Position numbers and translations under genes: made by a program. The notes below the pieces were generated by a model. That model searched no databases. It was not told where the DNA came from and saw nothing but the letters and a program-made list of their open reading frames with translations. DNA of 64,000 nt, taken from assembly GCA_963457665.1 (NCBI GenBank), contig OY735201.1:33200718-33264717 (forward strand), read 5' to 3'. This DNA is from Thysanoteuthis rhombus (Eukaryota; Mollusca; Cephalopoda; Oegopsida; Thysanoteuthidae). Positions 1 through 11,040 of this stretch are shown in pieces; within the stretch, counting starts at the first letter, position 1, and every line of letters begins with the position of its first letter.

Positions 1-177
1 ATATACTTTTCTTTTTTTTCAAGTACCCTGAAAAAATGTTACATAGACAAACTAACGATACGAGTAACTTTACTTTGAAACAATCTGATAAACTGACACA
101 AATTAGAGAATTTTTTCAAGTCGGTCAACGTAACATTTTTTTCAGTGTAAGACCAAAGTGTGAAAATGAAAATGTGA

Positions 178-372
178 ATGAAAAATGATTCGATTTTTTG
201 TTTAGTACTTTTTTGTTTTTTAGTCCATCAATCGATTTTCGCTCGCCATGAAAGTTGTAGAAAGCGTGGCCATTCTTGTGGAAATCCTGGAATTAACGTT
301 TCTTTTCAAAAGTTAGTTTTTGCTTATCGAGAAAAATTATCAGTTTACTATGCAAGTAAAAGATTTTATTGA
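178..372 (+). CDS. Possible first exon or small secreted peptide (unrecognised)
   Basis: The 64-residue open frame begins with a good secretory signal: MKN, then a hydrophobic run (IFCLVLFCFLV) and a plausible cleavage after SIFA. The mature part starts RHESCRKRGHSCG, with two cysteines six residues apart. Only those two cysteines follow the signal, so a complete disulfide-rich peptide is not encoded unless more exons follow. Possible weak donors near the end are GTTAGT at about 312 and GTAAAA at about 355. I do not recognise the family. Signal-like hydrophobic starts are common by chance in AT-rich DNA, so this could be a random frame. Confidence 0.2.
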   Translation: MKNDSIFCLVLFCFLVHQSIFARHESCRKRGHSCGNPGINVSFQKLVFAYREKLSVYYASKRFY

Positions 373-961
373 TATTGTTCTAATATCATGTGTTAGTTTG
401 TTTTGTTTTTTTATATACATAGACCCTCTTTTTATAACATACCCTACACAGGCTCCCCACTAGCTTAATAGTAGACAATCAACTTGCAGACTTTGTTGGA
501 CCCCGACATGCAGTGAAGTTTATCCAGAAAAATTTTCTTCAAATTTATAAGGATAAATTATATTCACTTTATTGGTGTTTTTTCCAACGGCGGTGTAGTA
601 TCTCCTCTTTAGGAATCTGTAATAGTTGCAATAGTGATTCGTTAATCAATGTATGCAATAAGGTATAAAACATTGAACCGTGGCTGCTTCGCTTGTCGTC
701 TGCTCGAAGTGTCCAAGGGAAAACGAGTGAATTATAGATAAAATAACGAAAATCTCTGAAAATTTCCTATTTAGTATAAACTGGCTTTCCTATAGTGGCA
801 AAACAAGCAAAATTGCAGTCAAAATAAGAACATAACTAAGAAATAAGAAACAAGCAATACTGGTGGGACCAGGAGTCAGGTGATGACGTCGAACTTCGCT
901 ACTCTCAGTCTTCATCATTTTATATCTTACCTATGACAATTCATTTTTTTAACTTCTATCA
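373..961. other. No recognised feature
   Basis: I see no open frame of note, no tandem structure and no recognisable transposon terminus in this stretch. Confidence 0.5.
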
Positions 962-1402
962 ACGAAGTTGGGAGAGGTATACACATTCATTTGTGTCTGT
1001 CCCTCCGTGTGTCAGTTTATCTACACGATATCTGAAGTTCACTGTCATTTTGTGAAAGGGTGAGTCATGGGCTACGGAAGAAGTGATTGAAATGGGGGTG
1101 CAGATTCAAGAATTCATCCACAGTTATCTTCCCAATATCGTAGCCATGCGTTCACGTAATATATCCAAAATTTCTCAATTAATTTCAGTTAAATTTTGTG
1201 GAAGGTAGGCGGCGGATCCAGAATTCTTTTTCGATTGAGAGATGTTCTTCACTTTTTGTTCATACATTTATGTGTTCGTTCAACATTGGTCATATAATAT
1301 CTCCAAAAGTTCCCAATGAATTTCAATGTTAATTTATAGAAGGGTAGGTGATAGGTCAAGGAAAAATTGATTAAATTTTGGAGTGGATCGAGGAATTCTT
1401 CC
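962..1402 (+). repeat. Dispersed repeat, dimeric copy (TCTCCAAAAGTTC family)
   Basis: Two similar units lie head to tail, at about 962-1215 and 1240-1402. Each has a run like ATATCTCCAAAAGTTC, then AATGAATTTCAATG, then a GAAGGTAGGC/GAAGGGTAGG block, then GATTAAATTTTGGAGTGGAT and AGGAATTC. The same order of motifs recurs near 9.3, 32.4 and 44.7 kb in this window. It is a non-coding interspersed repeat of a class I cannot name. Confidence 0.65.
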
Positions 1403-2223
1403 TAGTTTCTTTTATTTATAGTAAGCAGCGCTTAATACTGCTATGTCTGCATGAGAAAGTATGGTGCCAACATATATCCCAGCGTGCCTGGGTGTAGTAT
1501 GCGACTTCTTTATGCTCCGATAAATCATACTGATTCAATTATAATAGCATGATATTAATACGAAAGTGTTTTTCAATAAAAATATTCACTGTAAATTTGG
1601 GCTCTCCAACGATGAAAATGAGAAAAATATCAAAGCTTCAATCAGTAATGGGACTCAGAATCGCAACTAGTTTATCATTTCATGATCTTCATCTCGAACG
1701 TTGTATATAAGGGATATGCTTTTATTATCATCTAAATAGCATAGGTCATAAATGTTTGCAAAAAAGTTATTTTTTATCAGATGTTCGTAGCATAAAAAGT
1801 GTCTGTAGCTACATCAGATGTATCCTTAATGTAAAGATATCCCTGATTTAGAGACAAACAATTTGTAGAATTCATGACTTATCACATTAGTGTACGCTTC
1901 ATGTTAACTCGGGTATTTTTCTATTTAGATTTCTCCAGTTTATTATCTTCAAAAGCAATGAATATATCATAAAAGGAAATGCAACTCTTAGTCACTGAGA
2001 TTGGACATTTGAAAAGATTCTTTTTGTAATTTATCATCTCTCATCTGTCTAGAATGATATATAAGCAAGAGTTGGTTAATAATTCAAATGCAACCATACT
2101 TGTTTTGCTAGTTTCGTATTTCATTTGACAACTAACTCGAATATATTACCAATGCTGTAAGACAGGAAAAAATCCAAGACAAAAAAAACAACATATTAAA
2201 ATGAATTACCCCAAATATTTATG
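1403..2223. other. No recognised feature
   Basis: AT-rich DNA with no coding or repeat structure I can support. Confidence 0.5.
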
Positions 2224-2266
2224 ATGTATGTATGTAGGTAGGTAGGTAGATAGATAGATTTACATG

Positions 2267-2337
<71 letters not shown>

Positions 2338-2354
2338 TAAACACACAAATCACA

Positions 2355-2399
<45 letters not shown>
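2224..2399. repeat. TATG/GGTA/GATA then (TA)n compound microsatellite
   Basis: Short TATG, GGTA and GATA tetranucleotide runs pass into (TA)n at about 2270-2334. A 25-bp interruption follows and then a second (TA)n run to 2397. The open frame over it (Tyr-Ile repeats) is an artefact. Confidence 0.95.
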
Positions 2400-2404
<5 letters not shown>

Positions 2405-5308
2405 CAGTCTGCACGAACTTGATCTGGTCATAAAGTGGAGAAGGACAAAATATATTGCGCAAACTCATCCGGTTTTCCAATCACTTAAATGTAGATTCAG
2501 AGAGAGAAAAAATCTGATACCACTTGGGTCTAGGCACAAAACCAATATTAGCAACCAGGGGGCAAAGAGCATTCAGCAATGAGCTGGACGTACGCCAGTG
2601 AAATAAAAAAAAATACTCTACAGCTGAGAATTAGGGCGCCATTTTGAAAGACCTTACCAAGAAAGAAAACTGTCTTTATCAATATGACATAAGGCGTTGA
2701 CGAAGCAAGCATTACTAGAGCATTGGAAAGGCCATACAACTATCTATTTGAAAAAAAAGATTTGCCTGGTTGAAAAACTACGTAGATTACATTCTAGGAT
2801 GAAATCAAAACATTAGATAGAGAACGGAGTGGGAGAGTGAGAAAATTGAAAGAATCGGCATACAACAATTTGTCGGCTTGATATATAACTCGGTCTTATA
2901 TGGATTTTAACGCAAGGTAGCTTTCGTTGATCAACATGGACATGATATGGAATTATTTGCTTAGCAAAGACTGGATTCCAGAACATCCCCAAGTGTAAAT
3001 TATGTATTGAACTTGTTGCGGTATACGTTTGGAAGTTTTTGTTTTCTATCGTTTTCTTGTTAACACCTATTTATTCGGACTCCCACCGGAATGAAAGGTC
3101 AAGCTTTACGTGGGAAAATAGAATACTCTATGCAAATAGCTCCAGCCGACGCAACCGTGGTTGCTAAAGCAATCGAGGTCGCGAAAGGACGAGCCCGACC
3201 CGTCCCTCTTAGTGCAGTGGGATATACTGGGAAAGGAGACTTTATCTTTCCGTGCAGATAATACACATGGAGATATATAGGCTGAGATTCATTGCCAGAA
3301 GAGCCATAAAATTAACCCATATGTTAAAACAAAATATCACAAATGAAATAAAACAGGGCAAAATATTAATGCCAGAAGAAACTTCCAAATTAGGAACCCA
3401 GTAAACAAACAGAACAGAATTTTAATAGATGTGTAGATGAACATTCGTCTTTATTTCTTACTCCAGATGTGGTTGATCGTGAATCCCACTATAGTTTTGT
3501 TTTGTTAAAAGTGATGAATTAAGAGTTAAGTATAGGCTAATTTGAAATCGATTATTTAATAGTAGATGTCTGAAATGTGTGACTGTGAAAAAAGATATAT
3601 TGGTATTAAGTTGTTTTTACTTCTGTTACCCATTGTAGTTAGCGTTAATAAAGTCGAGTCCGTGTTTTTGTTGACTGATGAGTGTTTTGCTGGAAATTAA
3701 AACATAACTAAAGACTATTCATGTACATTGATTCTCACTAAAAAAATTAAGAATTCAGATATCTGGTAAAAAGATCTCTACTTTTTATGTGAAGTGTTAA
3801 AGTTAGGTTTACATAGTCAATTGCTTTGAGTTCAAGTCAGTTCTCCGTTGCTTAATGAATGTTCGTAAGAAGTGTATTGATGAACGGTTGAATGCACGAG
3901 TTACGACGTGGAGCAAAACAGAAGTGTAGTCAGGGGACCGGAGGTAGTATTTGAGAATTCCCCAGCGCCCAATCAAGGCGGGAGCTTATTAGATAGTTGC
4001 TCACCTACTCCATTTCTACTGACAAATCTCACTGAATGTTGATAAGGGCCTCAAGCAACGCCCACCTCTCCAAAGATAAGTTGCTATTAGAGTGAAATAG
4101 TAAAGCCGGAAAGTATATTAGCGAGTATCTGAATGACAGGTCGTCAATCTAATTGCGAAATTGAGTTTGCCGCTTTGAAGAATTAATATTTGCATCGTCA
4201 CAGCATGTGTGTGTGTGTGTGTGTGTGCCAGTTGGTCTCTCTGTCTTTTAATTCGTTTGTGTGTCTGTATTTAAGTGATTAGGGGGACGACATGAGAAAG
4301 ATTTATGATTTTAAAAAAGAGTGACCGACATTATAACGATGACGCAAGGTAGATGAGTTCTTTGCATCTAGGAAAGATAGGTTCTAAAAACAAGATTTAC
4401 GAAATGGTCTCAGCAACCTCTCTGATTACTCAAAAATTAATAATTTGACTTTGAAACTAATTTTATGGTGCTGTCAAGAGATGCTGTTTCGATCCCATTA
4501 AATAACAAGTCTGGTTGCTGCAGGGTCAAACACCACTCCACTCTATTCCCATTTCTATTCTGACTAAAGATGATTACTGCAACTTTTCTATTCTATATAT
4601 AATAAATAAATCCCTTGGTATGTAAGACTTGCCAATTTGGCTAGGTTGGTGAGACAGCCGCCTACTTGGCCGTGATTTCATACAGAGGTTCGGTCGAGAT
4701 AGTCCAACAGTTGACTCCCCTAAATTTAGTGAGTATTTTTCTTGTTGTTCTTGTCACTGGAGAAAAACTCTACCTTGGACCTAGACTACAAAATTACTTC
4801 CGTCATCCAACTTCTGGTCGTCTTGATGTGGATACGTTCGTCACAGATGGCGTCCGGTCTCTTCATCTTCACAATCTCTCTCGTTCGTATGTGCTCTTTA
4901 CTCACGTTGATTGTCCCTGTGAGGCTTTCTGGACTGTCACCCATATAACATTCACTACCCGTACCCTACTCCCAAACCACCTGCCACCTGAAAAAGAACG
5001 ATCTATGATTTACTGGCATGATAAAATTTCTTGAATCAGTTTTTGAAAAAATATCATCGTTTCTCGTTGAAGAAGCTAAATCGACATATATTTCGGTTAT
5101 TTTTACTTTTTTTAAAATGTCGGTGCATTAAAACTGTTACTTATTTGTTCAAGCATTTGAATTATTGAACAGTGCAATCGGAAAATAAAGAGCAAGCCCA
5201 CGGTGCAACTGGAAGTGAGTATGAAGGTAAAAAGCTAGTCAAAATTAGCAAAAATGATGATATTTTTTCTTCAGAACATCTTTGCATTAAAAGACTACTA
5301 GGTCTCAA
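2400..5308. other. Intergenic, little structure
   Basis: Apart from a (GT)11 run at 4206-4227 I see no repeat family or gene I can name. A 122-residue open frame at 4666-5034 has no recognisable domain and shows no sign of being coding. Confidence 0.45.
4206..4227. repeat. (GT)n microsatellite
   Basis: About eleven perfect GT units. Confidence 0.9.
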
Positions 5309-5890
5309 TTGATTTCTTCTTCTTTTGTGAGATTCATAGAAATTTGTTGTCCTTGGTAAATGTAATCATCTTAGTATGGCAAGCCTTCGGTGAAGCAAGC
5401 TCAACCTTCAAAAACAAGACGATCTCGATAATCCTAAAAAGAAGAGTATACGACCAATGCATCTTTCCGATAGTCACTTATGGAGCTGAGACATGGAACC
5501 TAACCAAGAGACATACCTGCAAACTGAGAAGCATGCAGCGAACGCATAAGAGAATCATGCTCAACCTCACATGGAGAGATCACAAGACAGCACAATATAA
5601 CAGGAAGAAAACAGGGGTACGAGACATTATAGAATCCATTAGAAAACTCAAATGGCAACTGGCTGGTCATGTTGCGAGTATGAGAGATAACCAATGGACA
5701 TCACGACTCACAACATGGATCCCCAGAGACCACATGCGATAAAATACAAGACGGAGAGATGGACTAGACAAACTCAGAAAATACTGTCTCCGCAACTCCC
5801 ATGATAGAGAAATGTGGCGGATCATGGGGAAGGTCTATGTCTAACGACGGACGTTAAAAGACTGATGATGATGATGATGATGATGATATC
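5309..5890 (+). mobile_element. RTE-type LINE 3' fragment with inverted 5' segment
   Basis: The frame at 5344-5742 contains the conserved C-terminal part of RTE-clade polyproteins: WQAFGEAS, KRRVYDQCIFPIVTYGAETW, NLTWRDHKTAQY, then IESIRKLKWQLAGHVA and TSRLTTWIPRDH. A stop interrupts it after HMR. The homologous tail continues to the ACGACGGACGTTAAAAGACT terminus and a (TGA)n tail at 5866-5887. The stretch 5309-5367 matches the same family in the opposite orientation: it resembles + strand 58260-58318 inside the antisense RTE copy. Only the last part of the element is present. It is a dead, 5'-truncated insertion. Confidence 0.85.
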
Positions 5891-6785
5891 TCAAATGTAA
5901 ATATCAACAAGCATGGAATATCGGTTGTAAGGAGTTAAGTTTAAAGTGTAAAATCAGCTTCTGTTCAACAATGAAGTCCCCGTGGCTGAATAATTAAAAG
6001 CGACCTGGCGTATACTGGACCCCTCTTTTTTCCGATCGCGCTGTTTAATCGTTGCCTTAGGATGACAGTCTGATCCAAAGTTGTGAACAAAAGCAACTTA
6101 AAGTCAAGATGAAGGTAAAAAGCTGATCAAAGTTAATAATAACGTTGCAATACTTCATCCGAGAATAAATGTGGAGAAAAATTTTTTTTGAATCGTTGTA
6201 CAAAAACATCAATTTGACATGAAAAGATTTCACAAAGGAAGTATGGAAGATCCATCAACGCTCTTTTCTGTCTTGAGTAAAGCAGACGAAACTGAAGCTT
6301 GAAACACTTGAAACACTTCGTAGATTAGAGAAGTAAAACCGAAGTTCGATTCCGACTCACGGACTGATTGATGCTTCAATGATTGCTTATTCATCGTTTG
6401 GAAGAAGTGAGACATCTACCCAGAGATCTACCTAAAGATCAGGGAGATTGAATTGTTATATCAATATTTAGTGTGGTTAGTCAGCAGGAATGCAGTAAGT
6501 GAACTACTATTTATATAAATTGGGAGCCCGGGGTTGTTTCCAAATAGTATCCGAATTCGAAAGTTAACTTTTTCTTAATGCATTTAACCATACTATTTTT
6601 CGTTTCGTTTCTCCATATTTGTTACGTAATAGAATGAAAAGTTTGTTAAAATCTGGGTTACGATTCGGTTTAGCAAGCCAGATTATTTCCTAATGAGAAT
6701 GCATTTTTTACAATTTATCAAATAAATAAAAACATTGCCTGTATCTTTAAGAAATATTATTTTATTACTATAAACTTGAGTTGGG
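5891..6785. other. No recognised feature
   Basis: No domain, tandem repeat or transposon end recognised. Confidence 0.45.
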
Positions 6786-7190
6786 TAGTTTAATAAAAGG
6801 GTAGGAAGAATAGGAGAGAAAAGGGGGATAGGTAGTTTATTAGAGAGGCAGGAAAAGAAAAGCGGAGAAGGAAAAGTTTGGTAGTTTAGAAAGAGGGTTG
6901 GAAAAGAGAGGGAAAAGAAAGTTAGATAGTTTACTCAAGGGGTAAGGAAGGAAGGAAAGTTAGTCTAATGAGAGGGGAGAGTGGGAAGAAAAAGAAAGAG
7001 AGGGGAGGACAGGAAGGTAGTTTGTTGAGAGGGGAGGAAGAAAAAGAAAAAGTGAGGAGAAAAGGAAGATAGGCGATTTAATAAGAGGATAACAAGTGAG
7101 AATGCAGGAAAGAAAGGTAGTTTAATGAGCAGATACGAAGAGGGGAGAGAGAAAAGAAAGTTATGTAGTTTACTGAGGGAGTGGGAAAAA
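6786..7190. repeat. Purine-rich minisatellite, about 50-bp units
   Basis: A TAGTTTA(A)T/C-type core is repeated nine times, at 6786, 6833, 6882, 6927, 6961, 7018, 7074, 7118 and 7166. Each core is followed by a GA-rich run such as GAGAGGGGAGGA. Spacing varies from 34 to 57 bases, so the array is old and diverged. The + strand is almost purely purine between the cores. The long minus-strand frame here (Phe/Leu/Ser-rich) is a by-product. Confidence 0.8.
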
Positions 7191-7695
7191 TTCTGCATAC
7201 AAAACCAACCCGTGTTTGTATAAGATTAAGACAAAATGGTGGATCAGCAATAAAGATTGGAAGGAATAAGGCAGAGAATGAAAAGATTCAGAGACAGGGT
7301 GAGAGAAGAGCAGAGGCATGAGGATGATTCAATATCCGTGGAATTTCCACAGATCCAGCCAGTTTCTAATAACCAACCATGCTACCGATTCATGTTCGAA
7401 CTTGGACAAGCCTGTATGGTCACTCAAAATTGCCCGGTCGTGTCGCCCACTCGCTCGCTGTAACTGGATAGTATTTCAATTCAAAGACTGGGATGTTCAT
7501 GAACTTTCTGAGTTATGGACGGCATTCCAATTATTCGCGATAATTTTTCGCCTTGACGCCACCACGAACGGCCAGGTCTGTCGAAAGGAACTGCGTGGCT
7601 CCATATTGTCATAAATCAAATTAGGGACAATAGACAAGTGCTGGCAAGACGTTCGAGAAACAGCTCACAAGTCAAGAAACTCTTCAGGAATTATA

Positions 7696-7794
7696 GTGAA
7701 AATATGCTTAAAAAATGATTGTGAAAATATGCTTAAAAAATGGTAGTGAAAATATGCTTAAAAAATGATCGTGAAAATATGCTTTTAAAAATGT
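7696..7794. repeat. 25-bp tandem repeat, four copies
   Basis: Units begin at 7696, 7721, 7746 and 7771, each starting GTGAAAATATGCTT followed by AAAAAATG. The copies differ at only one to three bases, so the array is young compared with its surroundings. Confidence 0.92.
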
Positions 7795-9289
7795 GGCCTT
7801 TCTTTGTCAGAATATTCCCACAATCACAAGCAACCAGATGTGTCTGGCCTGCACGATGCATACATTGACACTCGCCAAGATATTGAAGGTCCCAAATGAA
7901 TCTCACATGTTTGGATTCAGATCTCAGGCATCGCACTTTTAATGTTTACTGGTGTTGTCCACAAGAAATCTACGTCATCAGTCAGGACAATGACGGTCAT
8001 GGGCATCCACTACCACTTTTACGGGGGTGGGGTGGCAAAAAGGTACACTTGGAATATATTTTAGTGGCAACCTTGTTACACGATAGCCCCCTACCCTATT
8101 TGTTGCGTAAGCAAGTGCAGCCCATTGTATGATTCGGATGTCACTTGACCGTTGACGGAGATACATGACCGGGTGACGCGATGGCGTGTACACCAGCAAA
8201 TAATAATACTGCCTTTCATATGGGAACATCAAGTTAAATAAAGCAATAGTAATGTACCATTTTCATTTATTGACTAGTAGCTTGGGTACCCGGCGTTGCC
8301 CGCGAGAGAAAACCTTGTATGTAAAAAAACATGAAATCAAATGATATTCGGTATAGATTTACAAAAATTACAAGAGGGGTGGGTGTGCTGGACCAGTGAA
8401 ATCCTAAAACTGTATAAAGAGACTGTTGGTGCTTTTAGCAATAAGATGTTCATTATCTATGTGAAAGTATCAGTTTTGGAAAAAAAATGTAGGTTTGATG
8501 GTGAAAGGTACTATTTACGATTTGACAATAACTTGGAACAGTACTTTCTGTCTGTCACACGACCTTCCGTCGAACGAAAGTAAGGCTTCGCAAAAAATCG
8601 CTTAGTTCCGTTCAAACTCAAATTTTTTTTTCAGCGTGTGTTTGGGGGCGGGTAATTTATAATGATGCTCTAATAGATTTATGGTTTACTAAACTTATAA
8701 AAGTTTGGTAGTGCATGGTCTTTCACACCAGCCCGCAATTTTTCTTGTAAATCCAAATGATGACAAGATTTAATTGGTTCGTATTTTTGGAAAATGGAAA
8801 AGACGGAGTGTTAGAATTTAACTACGGCTGCGGTTGTTAACTTAGAAAAGGTCAAGAATTTGACAACGCCTATCTTACTACTACATAACACTGTTGAAGA
8901 TTTTCCATGAATATAGTAGGAAACCACCGAAAACTAATTCAAAATTAATTTCGTGTTTGTGTCATTCATGAGAAGAATGAATGACGAGAATCCTGGTGTA
9001 AAATGATTTTTTTCTGATGTTTAGAACTGAAAATTGGCTCAAGAATGACTTCTGTATCTTCGAATGAATTTAAAGCTTAGCCTATGTGGGAAATTTATTT
9101 ATTGGTTCTCCATGCCAGATATCAGGTTGATTGGACTTGCAGTTTTAGAGGCAGAAACACACAAGAGACTCAAATATTAGTATAGACATAATCCTCCAGA
9201 TTTCAAATCTCTCCCCCTCGGTGAGAAAGACTGATCCGGGGGTGAGGATGAAATTGAATTAAATATTTGATCAGTTCTGTGCACAATTA
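7795..9289. other. Mostly unexplained; possible repeat boundary near 8280
   Basis: The segment at 8279-8310 (AGCTTGGGTACCCGGCGTTG, then CCCGCGAG) is GC-rich against an AT-rich background. It resembles the CCCGGCGTTGCCCG motif I remember from dispersed repeats in several animal genomes. I cannot name the family. No host coding sequence is recognised. Confidence 0.3.
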
Positions 9290-9440
9290 TCTTCTCTGTA
9301 TTGTAATTATATAGCTGCAACCACACAATATCTTCAAAAGTTTACGGTCCATACGATATCACCATAAGTTCCATATGAATTTAGATTAATTTTTGTGGGT
9401 GGACAATAAGCTACGATCCATAAACAACTTCTTCCCCTAT
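9290..9440 (+). repeat. Dispersed repeat copy (TCTCCAAAAGTTC family), diverged
   Basis: The motif order seen at 962-1402 recurs in decayed form: an ATATCTTCAAAAGTTTACG run, AAGTTCCATATGAATTTAG, then TTTTGTGGGTGGACAATAAGC. Confidence 0.45.
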
Positions 9441-10279
9441 GCCATCGCTATAAGTCGACAAATTTTGAAAATAGTGATTAATGATATCTGATCGTAAATA
9501 GCTCAAATGACTTGCTCTGTGTCATATAGCTCTTTTGTAAATTTTACTCAGCAAGAAATTTCATTACCAACTAGATACAATACGTCCATATTAGATAAAA
9601 AGATTTTCTTCTGACTGGAGCACCACAGCGAAAATCTGCCATTATGAAATATGGTGCTCACAGTTTTGATAAATGTTGAAAAAGCATAAGATTAATCAAG
9701 GCAATATATCATATAGATCAAAGCAATATCAATTTTAAAGCCAATATAGATAATGAAATTCAATGTTCTTATTTGGAACCTATGCTTATCTTTTAGAACG
9801 CAAATGGTTAATTCGGTGTCAAACTTTGTATTGACACACACGGATTTCATATTCAACTGACAGGAGACGAATTTTTCCATGAATGGCAGTATACTTTTTT
9901 ATCACACGAATCCAGAGCTTGTCCATGGATAGCAAATCTCATCTCGAGTGTACGAATAGACTGCATCTCAGAAAGTTATTCCTCTTGTCTTAAAGTCAAG
10001 TTTTCGGAATGAGCAGGAGTACGTATCCCTCAACCAATCATACACTTTTGTCGAAAGGAGGGAAAATAATGCTGACACATTTCAAGCTTTACTTTTGCAA
10101 CATGAGTTTTCCAAAGATTCAGTCTTCTTTTAAGTACAAGAATCTTGTCACTTGAAGTCAATACATTTTTTTTGCGGTGAAATGTTCAGCTGATTCATGT
10201 GATGTGAAATGTCTGGTAAGCTTCGGCAACCATTTTCTATAACAAAAGCACTTGACGAACTCTGGATTATAGTTTTTTG
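9441..10279. other. Mostly unexplained; weak hint of a hAT BED-finger remnant
   Basis: No clear feature. On the minus strand at about 10270-10158 the reading KCFCYRKWLPKLTRHFTSH has a C-x-C ... H-x4-H pattern like a worn BED zinc finger. That would fit a scrambled hAT element next to it, but the match is weak. Confidence 0.25.
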
Positions 10280-10519
10280 AGAAAGTATTCCGGCGATACC
10301 AATATTGTCTCAACACATTGCTTTCTTCACATAGACGTGCTGATTTCAAAATCTCTTGGAGATGAATTGAAAAATATTTTTGATGATTCAACAAAAAATA
10401 TCAACTCTATTGAACAAAGACCACTTCACTCCAGGATGCTGCATGAAAACCTAAATCTCTTGCTGCAAATAGAAATCCAGTGGCTGAATAGAGGAAAAGT
10501 TCTAAATAGGGTGTGTTGA
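10280..10519 (+). pseudogene. hAT transposase fragment (ZBED5/SCAND3-like), middle part
   Basis: The frame reads STHCFLHIDVLISKSLGDEL, then IEQRPLHSRM and LNLLLQIEIQWLNRGKVLNR. This is the familiar hAT catalytic-core run of ZBED5/SCAND3-type proteins (THCFLHREAL ... RPL.SR ... LLLHTEVRWLSRGKVL). It ends in a stop at 10517-10519, next to the start of a fragment of the same protein on the opposite strand. In an intact transposase this part directly follows the part encoded by 10520-11040 on the minus strand. So one of the two segments has been inverted. Confidence 0.8.
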
Positions 10520-11040
10520 GAAAAATATCGATATTTTCTTGTTTTACATGAGAAACAAAACTTTTTATTAAGCTTACTTTTGATAGGGCATCATCTGTAC
10601 AAATACCAACGCAGTTGTTCCAGGAGAGACCTATTGTTTCCAGATATGATGATACAATATTAAATATATCTATTCCTTCGCTTGTCTCGGGCAATTTTTG
10701 GCTATAGAAAAAGGTTTACTTGAGTTTCATCCTCACTGGCAAAACTTACAAAAACTGAAACGTGACATTTATTGATAAGATCTGTCGACGAATCTACTTG
10801 GAGAGAAAAACTTCTATTTTTCAGTATGACATGTCATCAATACGTCCTTACCGTATTGTTTGAAAGTGGATCATCTTCAATTTGTCATACTGTATCTTCT
10901 TCCAGCATTTTACACGTTGGCATTATTTGGTTCTCACCAACCGTGTGACTTTTCCTTTTCTGTGCGATAATCGCTGCAACCAAATAAGTTGCTTTTGGAG
11001 CCTTTTTACTGACACTGGCTTTACTTTTATACGACTGTGT
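10520..11040 (-). pseudogene. hAT transposase fragment (ZBED5/SCAND3-like), upstream part
   Basis: Read on the minus strand from about 11040: KKAPKATYLVAAIIAQKRKS with HTVGEN, then PLSNNTV and RIDDMS, and, after frameshifts and stops, LPETSEGIDIFNIVSSYLET, GLSWNNCVGICTD and FVSHVKQENIDIF. These are successive conserved blocks of ZBED5/SCAND3-type hAT transposases. ICTDDAL stands where such proteins usually have ICTDGAP. At least three stops or frameshifts break it. A 16-base perfect palindrome, AAAATATCGATATTTT, sits at 10522-10537, right at the strand switch with the neighbouring fragment. Confidence 0.8.

Noticed and set aside
2196-2480. 94-residue minus-strand frame
   Set aside because: Mostly translation of a (TA)n microsatellite.
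4640-4720. Possible tRNA-like A and B boxes (TTGGCTAGGTTGG, GAGGTTCGGTCGAG)
   Set aside because: The B-box-like word departs from GGTTCRANNCC and no cloverleaf could be drawn.
6965-7198. Phe/Leu/Ser-rich 77-residue minus-strand frame resembling a membrane protein
   Set aside because: Antisense of the purine minisatellite; hydrophobic character follows from the pyrimidine-rich strand.
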